Shown here in pieces: positions 36,266 to 48,452 of a stretch of 61,359 nucleotides of DNA (position 1 is the first letter of the stretch; every line of letters begins with the position of its first letter). The notes beneath the pieces were generated by a model. It was not told the origin of the DNA, did not search any database, and saw nothing but the letters and a program-made list of their open reading frames with translations. The translations under genes and the position numbers were made by a program. Origin of the DNA: Symbiodinium natans (lineage: Eukaryota; Sar; Dinophyceae; Suessiales; Symbiodiniaceae); NCBI GenBank assembly GCA_905221605.1, contig CAJNDS010002512.1, positions 188,001 to 249,359 of the forward strand, in the 5' to 3' direction.

Positions 36266-38950
36266 TGTCGTAGTGATCGTTCTTGTGGTTGTCGTTGGGT
36301 TTCGACCCAACCACACAGCAGAAAGCTGACTACGTGAGATGTGGTGCAATGGCATTACCAGTGCAGGCAACCTCCTCCTCATCATCCTCTGCTGCAAAAT
36401 CACCATGGCTGGCAGAACCCAGTTGCATGGTGCATATTGAACAGCTGATGACCTTGTTTGAAAAGAAGAATTTTCTGTTGTCGTTTATTTGCTGCGCTGC
36501 TGCAAGTCGTTCGGCGTGAGTGAAGCCGTGCAATTGCTTTTGATCTCGCTGTGTTTGTTACGTACAGCCTGGTCTCCTCTTGCAGAAGCAAAGAAAGAAA
36601 ATAGCTAAAGATCACGCACAGATTTGTCGGTGAGGTTATGCGCACCATGTCCTTGTGGCGCTTTGGAAGAATGGCCCCCCAGAGGAATTAGTGCAGTTTT
36701 CGCGACTGTTCGAACAGCATGATCAGAGCAGAGATTTGGAGTTGCTCAGCCAAGCGCGAGGCAATCTGAAGCACTGGGTGCAGCAGAATCATGACGGCTT
36801 GCCGCAAAAGGCAGGTTTCCCACAGAAGGAGCCCATGGCATTCCGAAGCTGCCGAGTACCATAGCCGCAGCATCGCCATGAGATCTCATGAGGATATCAA
36901 CGAGATTCACGGTGCCTGGTGGGACCCTTCCAACCCAGCCCCTCGGAGTGATCTGTTGCAGAGCATGGAGAAGCTGTGAGATCTGTGAGCTTGGGGAGCA
37001 TGCGGAGCTTCTAAACGACCAGGTCGTTCCCATGGATGGAACTCTTCGCTCTGATCTGATTCAGTGGATGTTGGCTGCCTGGCTGTGCTGGGCTCCGGTA
37101 TACAGTTTGCAGCCCTTCAAGAGTGATCGCTTGCACTGAGCTTTGAAGCCTCGAATTCTAATTGCTGGGGGTTGATTGTGACGTGTGGAGTTTCGAAGGA
37201 CTGGGAGGGCCGCGCAGACCTGTGCTTGGCGCTTGGGACCTCCATGGCCCCTGGGATGCTGTACTGGCTGTATGTTTACTTATGTTCGATGGCAGAGAGT
37301 GATGTGTGTGCGTCACAGGTTTTTTTGGATGTGTTTGATGGTCACGCCCGCGGGCGTTGGAATTTTTGCAGGCGTTTTAACTTGATCTGAGGTGGGAATG
37401 AATGCAGATCGTATGGCTGTCGCCCCTGCGCAGCGTGCGAAGCGTCTGCCCCGAAGTGAGGTGCTAATCCTGCACTCCAGAATCCCCAAAGTAGCCACAA
37501 GTATGCCAAACTCGAGACTCTAGATGCTTTCCCTGTTGCCCTGGAGGCACTAGGGACCGTGATCGTGGCGCTGCAGCAAACACAGTGGCTTCCCAAAAAT
37601 GCAGGGGGTGCGTGAACTGAGGGCATTCGCTGTGGCAGGCCATCTCGATCAGACAGTCTCAAAAACCTCGGCTGTGCAGAACAAACCACGTGATTCGTTC
37701 AGTGTTAAAGTTATTGCCAAGGTACGACAAGATTTCGTCTTTACGAATCTTTGCGCGACTGGATGACGTCCTTAAAGAACTGGACGCTCGGCTGCGGCGA
37801 GATGTGCGCACGGCAGCTATGCGGATATGTTGCTTCTGCCAGATTGTAGACGTACAATGGGGTCCGACCGTCCAGCAGACGAAAGAGCATGGCATAAGTA
37901 TAAGATTGGAGAAGGACTTTTTGCTGGTGCTGCATCTGCCAGTGAGCAGAGCAGCCATGAACTCATATACAGCTTGCTGATACTTACTGAGAGAGGCTCA
38001 GTTTGCTCATCAGTTTTCCATGAACAGGCTTTCACAGTCTCGAGAACCCCGATCCGTCGCATGATAAGTCTTCGAAGTCAATCGATGCTCCCAGGCTGCG
38101 CTGCTGGGTCTGGACGTGGCCCATGGGCCTCTGCTGGCACAGAGGCACCAGCAGGTGGGCGGGGGGGGGGAGGGCAACCTAAACGGCAACGACTGCAGCT
38201 GTAGTCAATGTAGTCATGGAAGGCTGAGGTTCGGGCTTCGGGCCTGACTGTTACGGGACGGCTTTCGACAAGAGCATGTCGTCAATGTCGTCGGCATGCC
38301 AGCCAAGCATCTTGAATTGCATCTTTCCCTGCCGCAACAGGTAAAGGTTCCGTACGGTCGGGATGGTCGAAAGTCAGCAACAGCCGAGCTGGTCCTGGAC
38401 CTGAGCGTCGGAAGCCGCGAGACCAAACCTGTCGCAAGAGGAGCATACAGCAACGACAGAGGCTCATGAGAGGCTCCAAAGATGTGGTGTTGCTGGGACA
38501 TTGCGCCAAGGCAAATTCCGCGTGGTTGATCAGCCCGACTGGGACCAAGCCAAGTATGGAGACATCTGTGAAGTCGTAGAGGCACCTGAGGACCGCTGCA
38601 TCCTCGCAACGTCGATGCTTGTGAGTGCTTGGTGCTTGATTTCGTAGTGTCCCAGTGTCCATAGCGTGTACTTTCGCCGTACGGAGCTGGACACTACTGC
38701 TTGAATTGCTGGTGCAGTATCACCATTCTTGCATACGGCTTCTATGCCGTCCATTGCGCGATACCACGCTGCAGAAATTTCCGGGATGCTTTTCTACCAC
38801 GCGTGCACTCGCCAGGAGCTGGCGAAGCAGGGGCACGTGCAGCTGTTGTTCAGGGGTGACGGCTTGAAGAAGCAGGTCACACGCTTTCTCGGTGGTTGGT
38901 GGATCGAGGCTGCCATCAAGGGTCACCCGACGCAAGGGTTACCGCAGTAA
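35741..38950 (+). CDS. sirtuin (Sir2) family NAD-dependent deacylase without zinc ribbon
   Basis: Exons: about 35741-35858 (EYLDEPEVLKAK); 35941-35999 (LLAELIGRSQNCVAYTGAG); 36084-36124 (ISTASGIRDYATKA); about 36757-36831 (KHWVQQNHDGLPQKAGFPQ); 36892-36945 (DINEIHGAWWDPSNP); 37023-37070 (VVPMDGTLRSDLIQWM); about 37199-37249 (GRADLCLALGTSM); about 37395-37460 (GMNADRMAVAPAQRAKR); and about 37735-37800 (LRIFARLDDVLKELDARLRR). GAGIS-x-SGIRD is the NAD-binding motif, QNHDG is the NAD/ribose loop, and EIHG carries the catalytic-type His. The C-x2-C pairs that normally follow EIHG and hold zinc are absent. Later exons at about 38504-38625 (FRVVDQPDWDQAKYGDICEV) and 38800-38950 (HVQLLFRGDGLKKQVTRFLG) may be a C-terminal extension, ending in TAA. 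The donor after DPSNP is GC. Substrate and compartment cannot be told. The exon joining GIRDY to KHWVQ was not found. Confidence 0.72.
36231..36264. repeat. (GTC)n trinucleotide repeat
   Basis: About eleven GTC units lie in an intron of the sirtuin gene between the GIRDY and QNHDG exons. Confidence 0.9.
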
Positions 38951-40583
38951 TTTCAAATTCTGGGGACTACTGCGCAATTACGGAGCTTTGAGCACCATGA
39001 CGCGGGGGCACCTTTCCTGTCACACGTAGCAGGCTTGGGGCACCTGCGAGTGATGCTTACTGCCTCCAGTGTCTCCCCAAGCCCAGGCGAGGTAGACAAG
39101 ATTCCGGCAGCTTGTCTCGGCACTTCAGAAAACTCCTTGCGTGCTTGTGCAGGCCTGCACCAGAGCAACGTTTCATTCCAATGTGCGGCTTGACTGCTAA
39201 GGTTGTGCCTGCCTCATGAAGCTGCCTGCCGGCCTGGCAAGAGCTGCTTGCCGCCTGCCTTGGCGGAACAATTCGTTCAGAACCTGTCTGCTGCATCTTC
39301 ACTGATGGCAGACGTCGCATCTCTCATTTAAGCCATATGTGGCTGAAGAAGAAAGCATGCCGGACTTCTTGAATGAAGCTTTATCTGGCTTTGGTGCCAT
39401 GTACAGTTTGGCACACCCCTTGCTCCGGCTATGGCGATTCTGCAACTACATGCGGAGAAACAGACCTGAGCAGCAGCAATGCTGCCACGCATGCTGGCTT
39501 TGCATAAGCTATCTCAAGCCACTGTTACTCCTGACGCTATGTGCTGTAATGGCCAATGGCCTTGAACAGTCTCGAGGCTTCAAAGGCTGCCTTGTATGAA
39601 CCTAAGCTCTTCCTCGTCCTCCTCCTCATCTTCCAGTTTTAAGTCTTTCATGCGAGTTACCAAAAGAGGCCGCGCGGCCGAGCGCGCCGCCGCCCTGGCT
39701 TGACGCAGCGAATGCCCTGGGGGCACCCGGGATGGAAACCTCTCACGCTTTTCACAAGTTCCTGAGGTTTGCCCCGACAAGATCTGACAGTTCCGGTTGC
39801 TTTCCGAGCATCCTTTCATGGCCCGGGGCAGGTGTCTTTCGAACATGCCTCCGCGCAGCCTCCTTGGCTGCAGGCAGCCGTGGAACAAGGCCTTGCATGT
39901 CGATGTGAACGACATGTTAGGGGGCATTTCTCAGTTCCTCAGTTCAGTACGTGTCATGAGTCATGTCTGCAGTGTATGCCAAGATCCTGCATTCTTTCAT
40001 TCTTCATTCTTTTCGCTCGTCACGTGTCATCGAGCGGACTGGAAGTCGACAGCTTCTTGCCAGCTTGTGGTTACATGCGGCTCCGAGCGGTCTACGCCCC
40101 GCAGGCGTCGTCTTCTACGACCCCGAAGGAAGAGACTCGTCATCGACATGTGGCCGGGTGGCGGTTGCACTTGTGTTGCACGGTTGTTAGTGCTTGTTAA
40201 TGTCTAGGTAAGAGAGTCATTATTGGTTGTTTGATCCTCATTCGCCAGACCAGCATTTGCGCATCCTTGATTCACCGCGTGATTTTGGTTCGAGGGCTCG
40301 GACGCCCATTCCGACTGCCCGTTTGCCTCCATGAGGCCTTCGGTAATGTACTTTTTTCTCGTTTGCCTCTGGACGTCTACTACGGCCGCGCATGGCTTCA
40401 GCGCAAGAAGTCTCACGAGCATCACCCACCAACGCCTCGTGCAGCAGGAGCCATTTCTTTCCAGAGCTTGCAAATTGTCAGTGCAGAGGTGTTTCAGGAA
40501 GTCGCATTCCCTTTCGACATGACTTGCGCCTCAGCAAACATACTGACTGTTCTGTGTCTTGGCCCAGCTTCTTTCAAGAACTG
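38951..40583. other. region without resolved gene
   Basis: Candidates are a plus-strand frame at 39339-39599 (MPDFLNEALSGFGAMYSLAH) and a piece near 39870-39945 (PWNKALHVDVNDMLGGISQF). Around 39600-39720 both strands are open: the minus strand reads MKDLKLEDEEEDEEELRF and the plus strand a poly-Ser run. None could be assigned to a family. Confidence 0.3.
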
Positions 40584-43500
40584 ATGTCAGCATCCGGCGA
40601 GGACGCGTGGGGAGGTCTCTCAGATGCCTTGCAGTCTGCGGGAGAAGCGATCTCCTCTGCAGCCGAGAATGTTGCACCTTGCATGCACTCTTGCCAGCAA
40701 ACTCTGAAAAGTTTTCGCATAGATATCCTGGTCCGAGAGCTTTTGCCGTGAGGTAGGCTCTGTGACCGACACAGCGGCGAAGGCTATGCTAGGCCGGCAG
40801 CAGAGGAAATGCTTCGCTTGTGCGTCTAGCCTCCTCTGCTGGCAGGCCTTTGTTGGTTGCAACAGCAAGTTTGACTGTCGCTCCAGCTCCTGAACTGCCT
40901 TGCAGGCGACCGGGCCGTTGATTCATTCGAACTTCCACCTCCCACAATCCGCCAGATCAACAAAGAGGCACGTCAAGATACATGAAGAACAGTGAGGCAA
41001 TTGCACGAGTTGTGTACGTGGAGGTAGTTCTGTGCGTGGTGGCGTTGTTAGCAGTCTTGGGCGCGGGCTATGCGGCTGATTTGCAACCTGACTGGTTGTG
41101 GCCGGTACGCGTACCTGGAGGGGAACAAGGGAAAAGGGAGCAAAAATGATGCGAAGACTTTGCAAAGTGCGAACTGCCTGCCGACCCTGACCTCTGAGCC
41201 CTGCAGTAAGGTATTTGCCAGCCAGGAAGGTGCTCACACGGCCATCCTACTCTTGCATGGCCATGCTGCTAGGCAGCTATGCCATCCTCATCCCAGGACA
41301 GATGACAGGTGTGTTTGGCCACATGCGGCAGTCTTATGCTTGTTGGCACGAGTACGGGACTGGTGTGTTTGCTGGGATGCTGGCTGAAGCAGTGCGACGT
41401 TTCTTGTCTTCGCAGTGGTTGCGAGGATTAGTGTCGAACTTGTTCGAGTTCTTGCTGGGTGTCCAAATGCTTGGCATCAATGTCTTGCTGACGGAGGCGA
41501 CTGTGACGACTAGTGGGGACACATGTCACAGCTTGAACGCTGCCAGGGTGAGTTGTAGTCCTACCGAAGTTGTAAGTGGGTAAAGATTTGGTGGCATATT
41601 GTTCAGGTGGATGGGGAGCCATCGCCCATTGCTGAGTCCACGTTTGGACTGGTTCATCTTTTATGTCAGACTGGTGGCTATGTTGGCGCCGTGCTGAATC
41701 TTGGCCGCCTTCGGCAAGATTTCGTTCGCTTCAGCCCGAGGCTTGGCGCTGTGAGCTGTGTTTTCGTAGACTTCTGCCTCCGAGGGTGGTCCTTTATGCT
41801 ATGGTGATTCCATCCGTCAAGCTCATTGCTTTGGTTTCGGCAGAGATCTGGCGCGACAGCGAGGAACACCCGTAACCGGTACCAACGGGGCCATTGAAGT
41901 ACCAGCAGTCAGTATCAGTAGCTGCCCGCTATCTTTTTTGACTGCACTGGGCACTGGTGGTCAGGACCCGCGGAAAGTGCAGAGATCCAAGCGCTTCATT
42001 CAGGCCCAGCTTTTGGGTTTTGACAGAGCTTCTGCGGTCGCTTAATCCGCTTTGGATGGCGCAGGTCGTGCAGTTCATCAGCAAGTGGGCATGCCCTGAT
42101 ATGTTCGCCTACATTCTCCTCCTGTCACATGTCTACACCTTCAGTCATTCGTGTATCTTATGTTTTGAAAGTTGCCGTGAGGGAGACCATGAACACACCA
42201 AAGTTCAGTTGGGGATCCAGGTCTCCCCGCTGTTCTTGCAGAACCAAGCTCTGTAATACTTGTTGGTGCCATCTTTTGAAGCTACCAGATGCTTCGGCCT
42301 TAAAGCATAAGAGTCATGGTGAACTCAACCAAAATGTCTCTCTGATCATCTTCCAGGTACCTCTTCCGGCACCTTGATGGTCAGGGTGGCATCGTTGTGG
42401 CACCAGCCCGGCTGGGCATTGGCCGCTGGGCATATGCTGGGCACAGTGTCTTAAAGCTGCCGCATTCGCAGAGATTGCTTGATGGCTGGAAGTTAGAGGT
42501 TTTGCTTGCTTCAGCATCTTCTGCGTGTTCTCCACCTTCTCAACACTCATGATACGGGCAGCTGGGCCACAAATATGCATGCTTCATACAGACTTGGACA
42601 TGCACGGTTCAAGCTGGTATCTTCCGTTGTGCTCATCCTTTGCATGTGAAACTAGGTGCCAGACACTGCAGATGATCTAAGCGACGATGTAGCGCGCCCA
42701 ATGCTCGCGCGCTGGTTTGGCATCGCGACTTGGCCAGATTTCAAGTCGTCAGCACTCACACTTGCAATGTCTTTCGTGCTCAGGTCTGCTTTGCTCGTTT
42801 GGAGTTGAGTACTCTTGACGATCTGTGGTAGATTCACCTGGTAGATACGCCGAGCCCTGTTATCTGAGCTGTCTGCCGAGGAGAACATCCAGATGGTGAC
42901 GGCGGCGCTCGCCCTTATGTCCCATGGCTGACGGGTTGCGAAGATGTGTAGCAGTGTAGCAGATCTTGACACGGTCAAGCAGCAGGTTTCTGGTCCTGTT
43001 TGGCCTTGGACTCGCCATGCCGGTCATGGTCCTCTACCTGGATTCGAACCTCTTGATCAAGCCACCCGCCTTGGAAATAGATATCTTGTGCCTTCGGCAG
43101 CTGTGCGAAAGATGGCTAAGATGGCTAAAATTCATGCCAGGACCACTAAATCACGTGTCTATTGCAGGCCACGAGGGCCCCTGGACCCATCAATGAAGCC
43201 CATCGTCGACACGTTGCACATCGAGGACCTGGTCAACTCCGAGGCGCTCTTAGGTCGGCACGCTCATTCGGGTATTGCATTCAGTTCAAAGTAGAGGTGC
43301 CTGCACAGCACAGGTAACTATCTTTTCGGCAACTGCAGCGCTTGCGAAGTACATCGCCTCGGGCGAACTGAATGATATTTTCGCAGCTTGGGGTCCAATA
43401 AATTCCGGGTTTACGTGGCACAGGTATGTTTCCCAGATGTGAAGGGCTGTAATCTCAACACTAAAACACCGAGAGTGATCCTGAAGATGCAACACCGAAG

Positions 43501-44030
43501 GTGGCTGATTTATGTTGGCTAGGGCACCTCCGCACGATTCCGCATGCAAAGGCTGTGGTGATGCTGACCGTGTTCGTGATGGCTCTGCCGATCGTCAACA
43601 TGTTCTGCCTGCTTGCAGCATCTTGGCACTTGCGGTCCAAGCAGCCGGACACTGCAGCAGCCTGGCAGTCGCTTGGCTGAAAAGTCTTGCTTGGGTCTGT
43701 TCGCTTGGGTCTGTTCTATGCAGTTCTCTACATTCCGTCGCGATCTCGTGGCAGGTTCCTTCGCCACTCGACCTGGCTGAAGCACATTTCCATGCTGGAT
43801 GTCTTCATCATGGGTATCATCGTGGTCACCGCTGCCGGGAGTGCCTACTCGCAACAAGGATGCGCCTCTCGCTCTGCCGACTGCCGATTTCCAAATCGGT
43901 CACTGGGTTGTTCTTGCCTGTGAATATCTTCTTGTGACATTATGGCAGGAGTCCTTTTTGGAGTGATGGTGGGCCTGTGGATCCTTCTCTTGGCGGAGGT
44001 CACGCATTATTTCACACACTATCAGGCAGG
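40584..44030 (+). CDS. polytopic membrane protein with repeated PqiA-like modules
   Basis: The first clear exon begins MSASGEDAWGGLSDALQSAG at 40584. Hydrophobic exons follow: 40993-41072 (IARVVYVEVVLCVVALLAVL); 41239-41310 (MAMLLGSYAILIPGQMTGVF); 41998-42140 (LNPLWMAQVVQFISKWACPD, then MFAYILLL); 42983-43078 (RFLVLFGLGLAMPVMVLYLD); 43559-43680 (MLTVFVMALPIVNMFCLLAA); 43750-43839 (HSTWLKHISMLDVFIMGIIV); and 43951-44030 (GVLFGVMVGLWILLLAEVTH). The W-x3-S/C-x-x-DVF/DMF signature followed by a helix is the hallmark of PqiA-type membrane domains, known from bacteria beside MCE lipid-transfer proteins. It occurs at least twice here, and a third version (FADAFVLDVLALNIL) lies near 47095-47145, so the gene may extend to about 47760. 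Location and substrate are unknown. A linker at 42656-42770 (PDTADDLSDDVARPMLARWF) is soluble. Confidence 0.5.
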
Positions 44031-44971
44031 TGCAGGGTGTGAAGCGTGCCGCGGAGGGGATAGTCGGATCACTGATCGTGCGTCTGGAATGCGGAGTCAA
44101 CAATGACTAGCAGTGACTATCAATGGGTTATAATTACAATATCTCGAGACCCTTTTTCCCCACAGCCAAAAGGTTCACGGCGTCTACCGCTTTCTGGAGA
44201 ACAATGCGGAAAAGCAGTGAGGGCGACTCACAGTTTCGATGCCGGCGAATTCGGTCGCAGCGGGTGGATGGATGAGTGCAAGTGGCGGATAAACATGCCC
44301 CTCAAGAAGTGCTTGCAGTACAGAAGAATCCAAACGCAGCAGTTGCTACGTAACGTGCTGAGCAGCCTGGCGTGCAGAGCTTGTGCGGCAGTTTGCGGCC
44401 ACTTATTTTTTGCATCTGCAAAAACGTCGTGGCCTAAGGAGAGATCGAGGTGCCGGCCAGCAAAGTGCCAGCATTCACCGAGGGCTTAGACAAGGCGTGG
44501 CTCTGGTTCAGGGTTGGCTCCGACATGCTGTTGCTGCCGAGCTTTTTGAGGGCTGATCCATCGTTGTCGCAAGACCATCTCCTGAACACTGGCATTTTCT
44601 TGACCTGCCCCTTTCTCTCTGAAGGTCCGGGCTTTTGAGCAGTCCTGGAGCATCAACAGTGCTTCAGGCAGCGGCCGGCCGCCAGAAGGCGCTGGCTTCT
44701 GATTTCTGATCTCCCTTCGGCACTGGCTTGCCTTGGAATGAGCATGGTTATACTACGTGCATTCAGTGTACTCTGAACATGATGAACATTCTGAATAATT
44801 ACGATGAGTGTTAGTCATCTTCCTCGGTCTCGTTCTTGGTTTCCCAACTTTGGGGTGTTTATGCATCGTGTCAGGCGTGTCGGCCTGTGCAAGCCTGCCA
44901 CAAGCAGCAGACAAGGACGGGACGAAGGCAGGATTTTGGTGGATGTGCGATTCTTTTCCCGGAACCATCAG

Positions 44972-45021
44972 AGGGTTTCGGGTCTAGGGTTCAGGGTTTG
45001 GGGTATAGGGTTCAGGGTCTA
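44972..45021. repeat. telomere-like GGGTTTAGG/GGGTTCAGG patch
   Basis: Degenerate GGGTCTAGGGTTCAGGGTTT-type units spread over about 50 bases. They resemble the TTTAGGG telomere repeat of plants and dinoflagellates, but are mixed with TTCAGGG and TATAGGG variants. Confidence 0.75.
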
Positions 45022-45320
45022 AGGGAGGAAAAAAGACCAAAGCTCAAGTCCATCAGTGCACCACGAATCTCAGGGAGACAACTCTGCTGGAAAAGCCCAT
45101 ACAAGTTGCCGCGACAGCCCCAATCCACTTGAAATTCAATTCGGCTTTCCAAGAAGTTGCTAATGACCCGCGTGGTGCCCTAAATTTTAGACGGGATTTA
45201 TCTGATGTGCAGCTGCGCAGCATCTATCACCGTTCCTGTTCCTGCAGCCGTCAAGGCAGGCGACGAGCCGTCCCGGAATTCGCAGCTGAGAGTGGATCTG
45301 AGCCTGTGCTGCAAGCAAGA

Positions 45321-45399
45321 AGGGTCAACTAAGGTTCCGTTAAGGTTCAGCTCAGGTTCAGCTAAGGTTAAACTAATGTTCAACCAAGGTTCAACTAGC
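45321..45399. repeat. degenerate 11-base tandem array (AAGGTTCAACT type)
   Basis: Seven consecutive units close to AAGGTTCAACT, each with one to three changes, fill 79 bases. Similarity to the nearby GGTTCAGGG patch suggests a related origin, but that is a guess. Confidence 0.75.
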
Positions 45400-45936
45400 G
45401 TACCCTCGAAGATCTCACTACTCGACCATGTCCATCCTTGCCCATTGCCTTCACACACACGCAAAAGAACTCGAAAAGTGACGAACACGTTGTCAGCCCA
45501 ATGTTCATATACCCAGAAGGCCTGGCCGGACCCCAGTCCCCACTCCAGACCTTGGCGTTTCCCCTGGGCATGGCATGCGGCCGTGGTATACCAAGAGCTC
45601 ATGCAATCTGGAGGTTCTGCTTGCACGTTGGCATCCCGGCCGAGTTCACCCAAACGGTCACGCAGTTTGTACATACCTAAGGAAAGCCTATGTGCAGAAA
45701 ATGTACTTCGCGTTCTTGAGAGAAGGCCTCTGGCTTAGCGCATGCTGGTGCATTCATGATTCGGATTCTGACACATGCCCGGCACAAGCTTGCCAGCACA
45801 ACAGCACGCAAGCAATGCATGCAAGCAGCAAATATGCTTTTTCTCGACATGTGGACTCGGGTTGCTGCATGATGGTCTGAGATTGGTTGCCTCCCGCCTG
45901 ACATGGGCACTTCCTTACAATTACATGAAGAAAACT

Positions 45937-46031
45937 CAAGGCCAGCCTTGTAAGAGGCCTTCCCTGCAAGGGCCCTTCCCGGCAAGGGGTCGTCCCCGAA
46001 GCTTTCCCAGTAAGGGGCCTTCCTTGTAAGG
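45937..46031. repeat. degenerate 16-base tandem array (AGGCCTTCCCTGCAAG type)
   Basis: About six units alternate GGCCTTCCC with a GCAAG/GTAAG element. Each unit therefore contains a potential AAGG/CCTT inverted repeat. Confidence 0.7.
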
Positions 46032-48452
46032 AGGCTTTTCTCAGGCGCCTCCCCATACACGACTCCGGGCACTTTCCACATTGCAGACGCATTCACTTGG
46101 TAGCTGCTCTGTGGAGAACAGTTCTTGTTCAGCAGCTTTGCTGAGTGATGTAACTCTCACGTCTTCGAGATCACGGCATTCGGCATGTTCGTGCGGTACA
46201 CAGGGTCAGTGGGAACTTTCTGGAGTTCAGTTTTCTGGGTGATCAGGCATTTATGCGCGGAACGGGTACAGGGACCGCACCCTCATTCTCCCATCCTGGC
46301 TGTCACCTTGACGACTCAACAGATTAAACTTCCAGAGACACAGGTAAAGGGCGGTCACATCGCATAGAATTATTGGAGGGTGCGGTTGTAACTGCCCAAG
46401 AGTCTGTCCATGAAGATGAAGAGCACCCATTATAATAAGGGACGCGCGCTATAAAATTATTCATGGCTCGCGTGTCATGCGTACGGAACACACCACTCAT
46501 TGAGACAGCCCCAATACAAGCCCAATATACTAGTTACTAGTAAATTCGTGAGCAAAGCACGCATCAACTTGCCTTTGTCCACGCATTTAGTATTATATTC
46601 ATAGGGCTTTTACACGGTTAACCTGGCATGGGGTGTGAGGGCTGTGTCCAAAAGCTGTGAATGCGACGTAGAGACAGAGGTTAGTTCACATCCTTTTTTC
46701 AGGGGTGAAAGACTCATGATGGTACGGTTTCTAAGTCAAGATGGTACTTCTGCAGAGCATGTTAAACGTCTTCATGTCATGGTGGAAGTTTAGATTTGGT
46801 GTATGTAGCTCGTGCCCCGAAGGTTTGGAACCCAACGAAGCAGCTGCATTGGCAATTCGTCAGGCGCGGGCTGCAGTGACAGGGGCTTTGATGACACGAG
46901 GTTTAGGTTTTTCCGAGCCTCACGGCCTGGTGCCTTCTGTGGTGAAGATTTCGTCACCGCCTTGCGCTTTGCGCCAATCCCCAAGTGCCCAGGCTGCGCA
47001 GGGCGCTCTGCCACCTGCCAGCTCACAGTGCCTGGTTGAACAATTTCATATGGAGCTGTGCGAGCCAATGTGGACAATTTTCCCTTTCTGTTGCGCCTTT
47101 GCGGACGCTTTTGTTTTGGATGTCTTGGCTTTGAACATTTTGGCATCTTGGTGGTGCTGAGGGGAGTCATATGGGTTATTGACACTGCCTGTGATGAGGA
47201 GCTGTTCCACTACGGCCAAAGAGCATGGCCAGCAGAAATCTGGGGAACAGCGCCAGGAGGAGGTCACAGCAGCTGGTCCGCAACTTTCACAGTGCGTTCT
47301 GTACTGAGCGGGTTCTAGTTGACCGCTGTTGACCCGAGGTTTCCGCCTGACACGAACTCAGCCTGGGACGGGCAGAAAATGCCTGTCCACCGCTGGAAAT
47401 TTGGGCCCTCAGAGCAAGCTGCGGTGGGTCAGCTTCAAAAGCCCCGCAGCTTATGTGTGTGTGTCCTGAGCAGAGCATTGAATTCGCAGTCGCATGTGCT
47501 GATGCCTGTCCGAATGGGAGGCTGGCTTTGGCAAATTTTGTTGGACTGGTATGCCCTTTCTTGCCGTCTTTGGATCTGTCGGGCAATCCGGCCACAGCCA
47601 CACCAGCTCGCTGTCCTTGCTCCTAGTGCTGCAACCGCTGGCTCTTGCAGTTGTTGATGCTCTTGATATATCCCGTGCTAACTGTGGTGATCTCATTGCT
47701 TCTTGCCTTTGTTGGCGCGGGGAGTCTGGTATCCAAGTGCCATAAGATGCCCTCCCTGTACAGCTGTGGGAGCCTCCTACAAGGAGCCGTTCCCCTGATT
47801 CGACATATTGGTGGCAGCTGTTCTCTGGAAGAATCCGTTCTTGCGCACCACCTCATGGCTGGTGGCAGCTGCATCACGGTAGGTGCACTAGACCAACGGT
47901 CTAGCTGCTGTGTAGCTCGTAGCTTTCAGATGTGTAGAGTACTTGCGTCCGCACCTGGGCGAACTTCGATGTTCATAAGAATCAAGATGCAAGACTCGAC
48001 ACCGATAGTGGGGCTTGCCAAGTACTTCTGCCGTCCAAGCAGGACGAGTCTAAGCTTTGCGCGCGCTATTGTTGCTTGTGGCTTCCTCCGTCATGATAGA
48101 GGCGTTGAGCATGAGCCGGGGATATCCTTAGTTCCATTCACAAGAGGCTGTTCCAATTCCCAGCACGCAGAGAAGACCGTGGTATTCTTGCTGTTTTTTC
48201 CGTGAGCAGCGACTGGCTTGTACCAGTTCCAGCGCACATTGTTGGGACACCCTCTGCGAATCTGAAAAAAAGAACGTACGATGCCCGATTTGATTAGGCA
48301 GCAACCGCTGGATTCTTGCTGTTGCCTGTAGTTCTGGACCAGAGGTGTTTCGTGCGAAACTTAGCAGTCCAGACACATGTCACATTGTGCAAAGGTTGCA
48401 GTGCAAATGTTTCGCCCCATGCTGCTACTACACATTTTCTTTGGGACAGGAT

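Larger units (their letters stand above)
44031..48452. other. 4.4 kb with scattered hydrophobic exon candidates
   Basis: Possible further exons of the PqiA-like gene are at about 44450-44520 (VPASKVPAFTEGLDKAWLWF), 46820-46930 (EGLEPNEAAALAIRQARAAV), 47049-47160 (FCCAFADAFVLDVLALNILA) and 47645-47760 (LLMLLIYPVLTVVISLLLAF). Joining sites were not fixed. Two short tandem arrays and one telomere-like patch also lie here. The stretch 46350-46740 is AT-richer than its surroundings and holds nothing recognisable. Confidence 0.35.

Noticed and set aside
45000-45021. Chromosome end (telomere)
   Set aside because: The TTTAGGG-like patches are short, degenerate and flanked by ordinary sequence on both sides. 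They are internal, not terminal.
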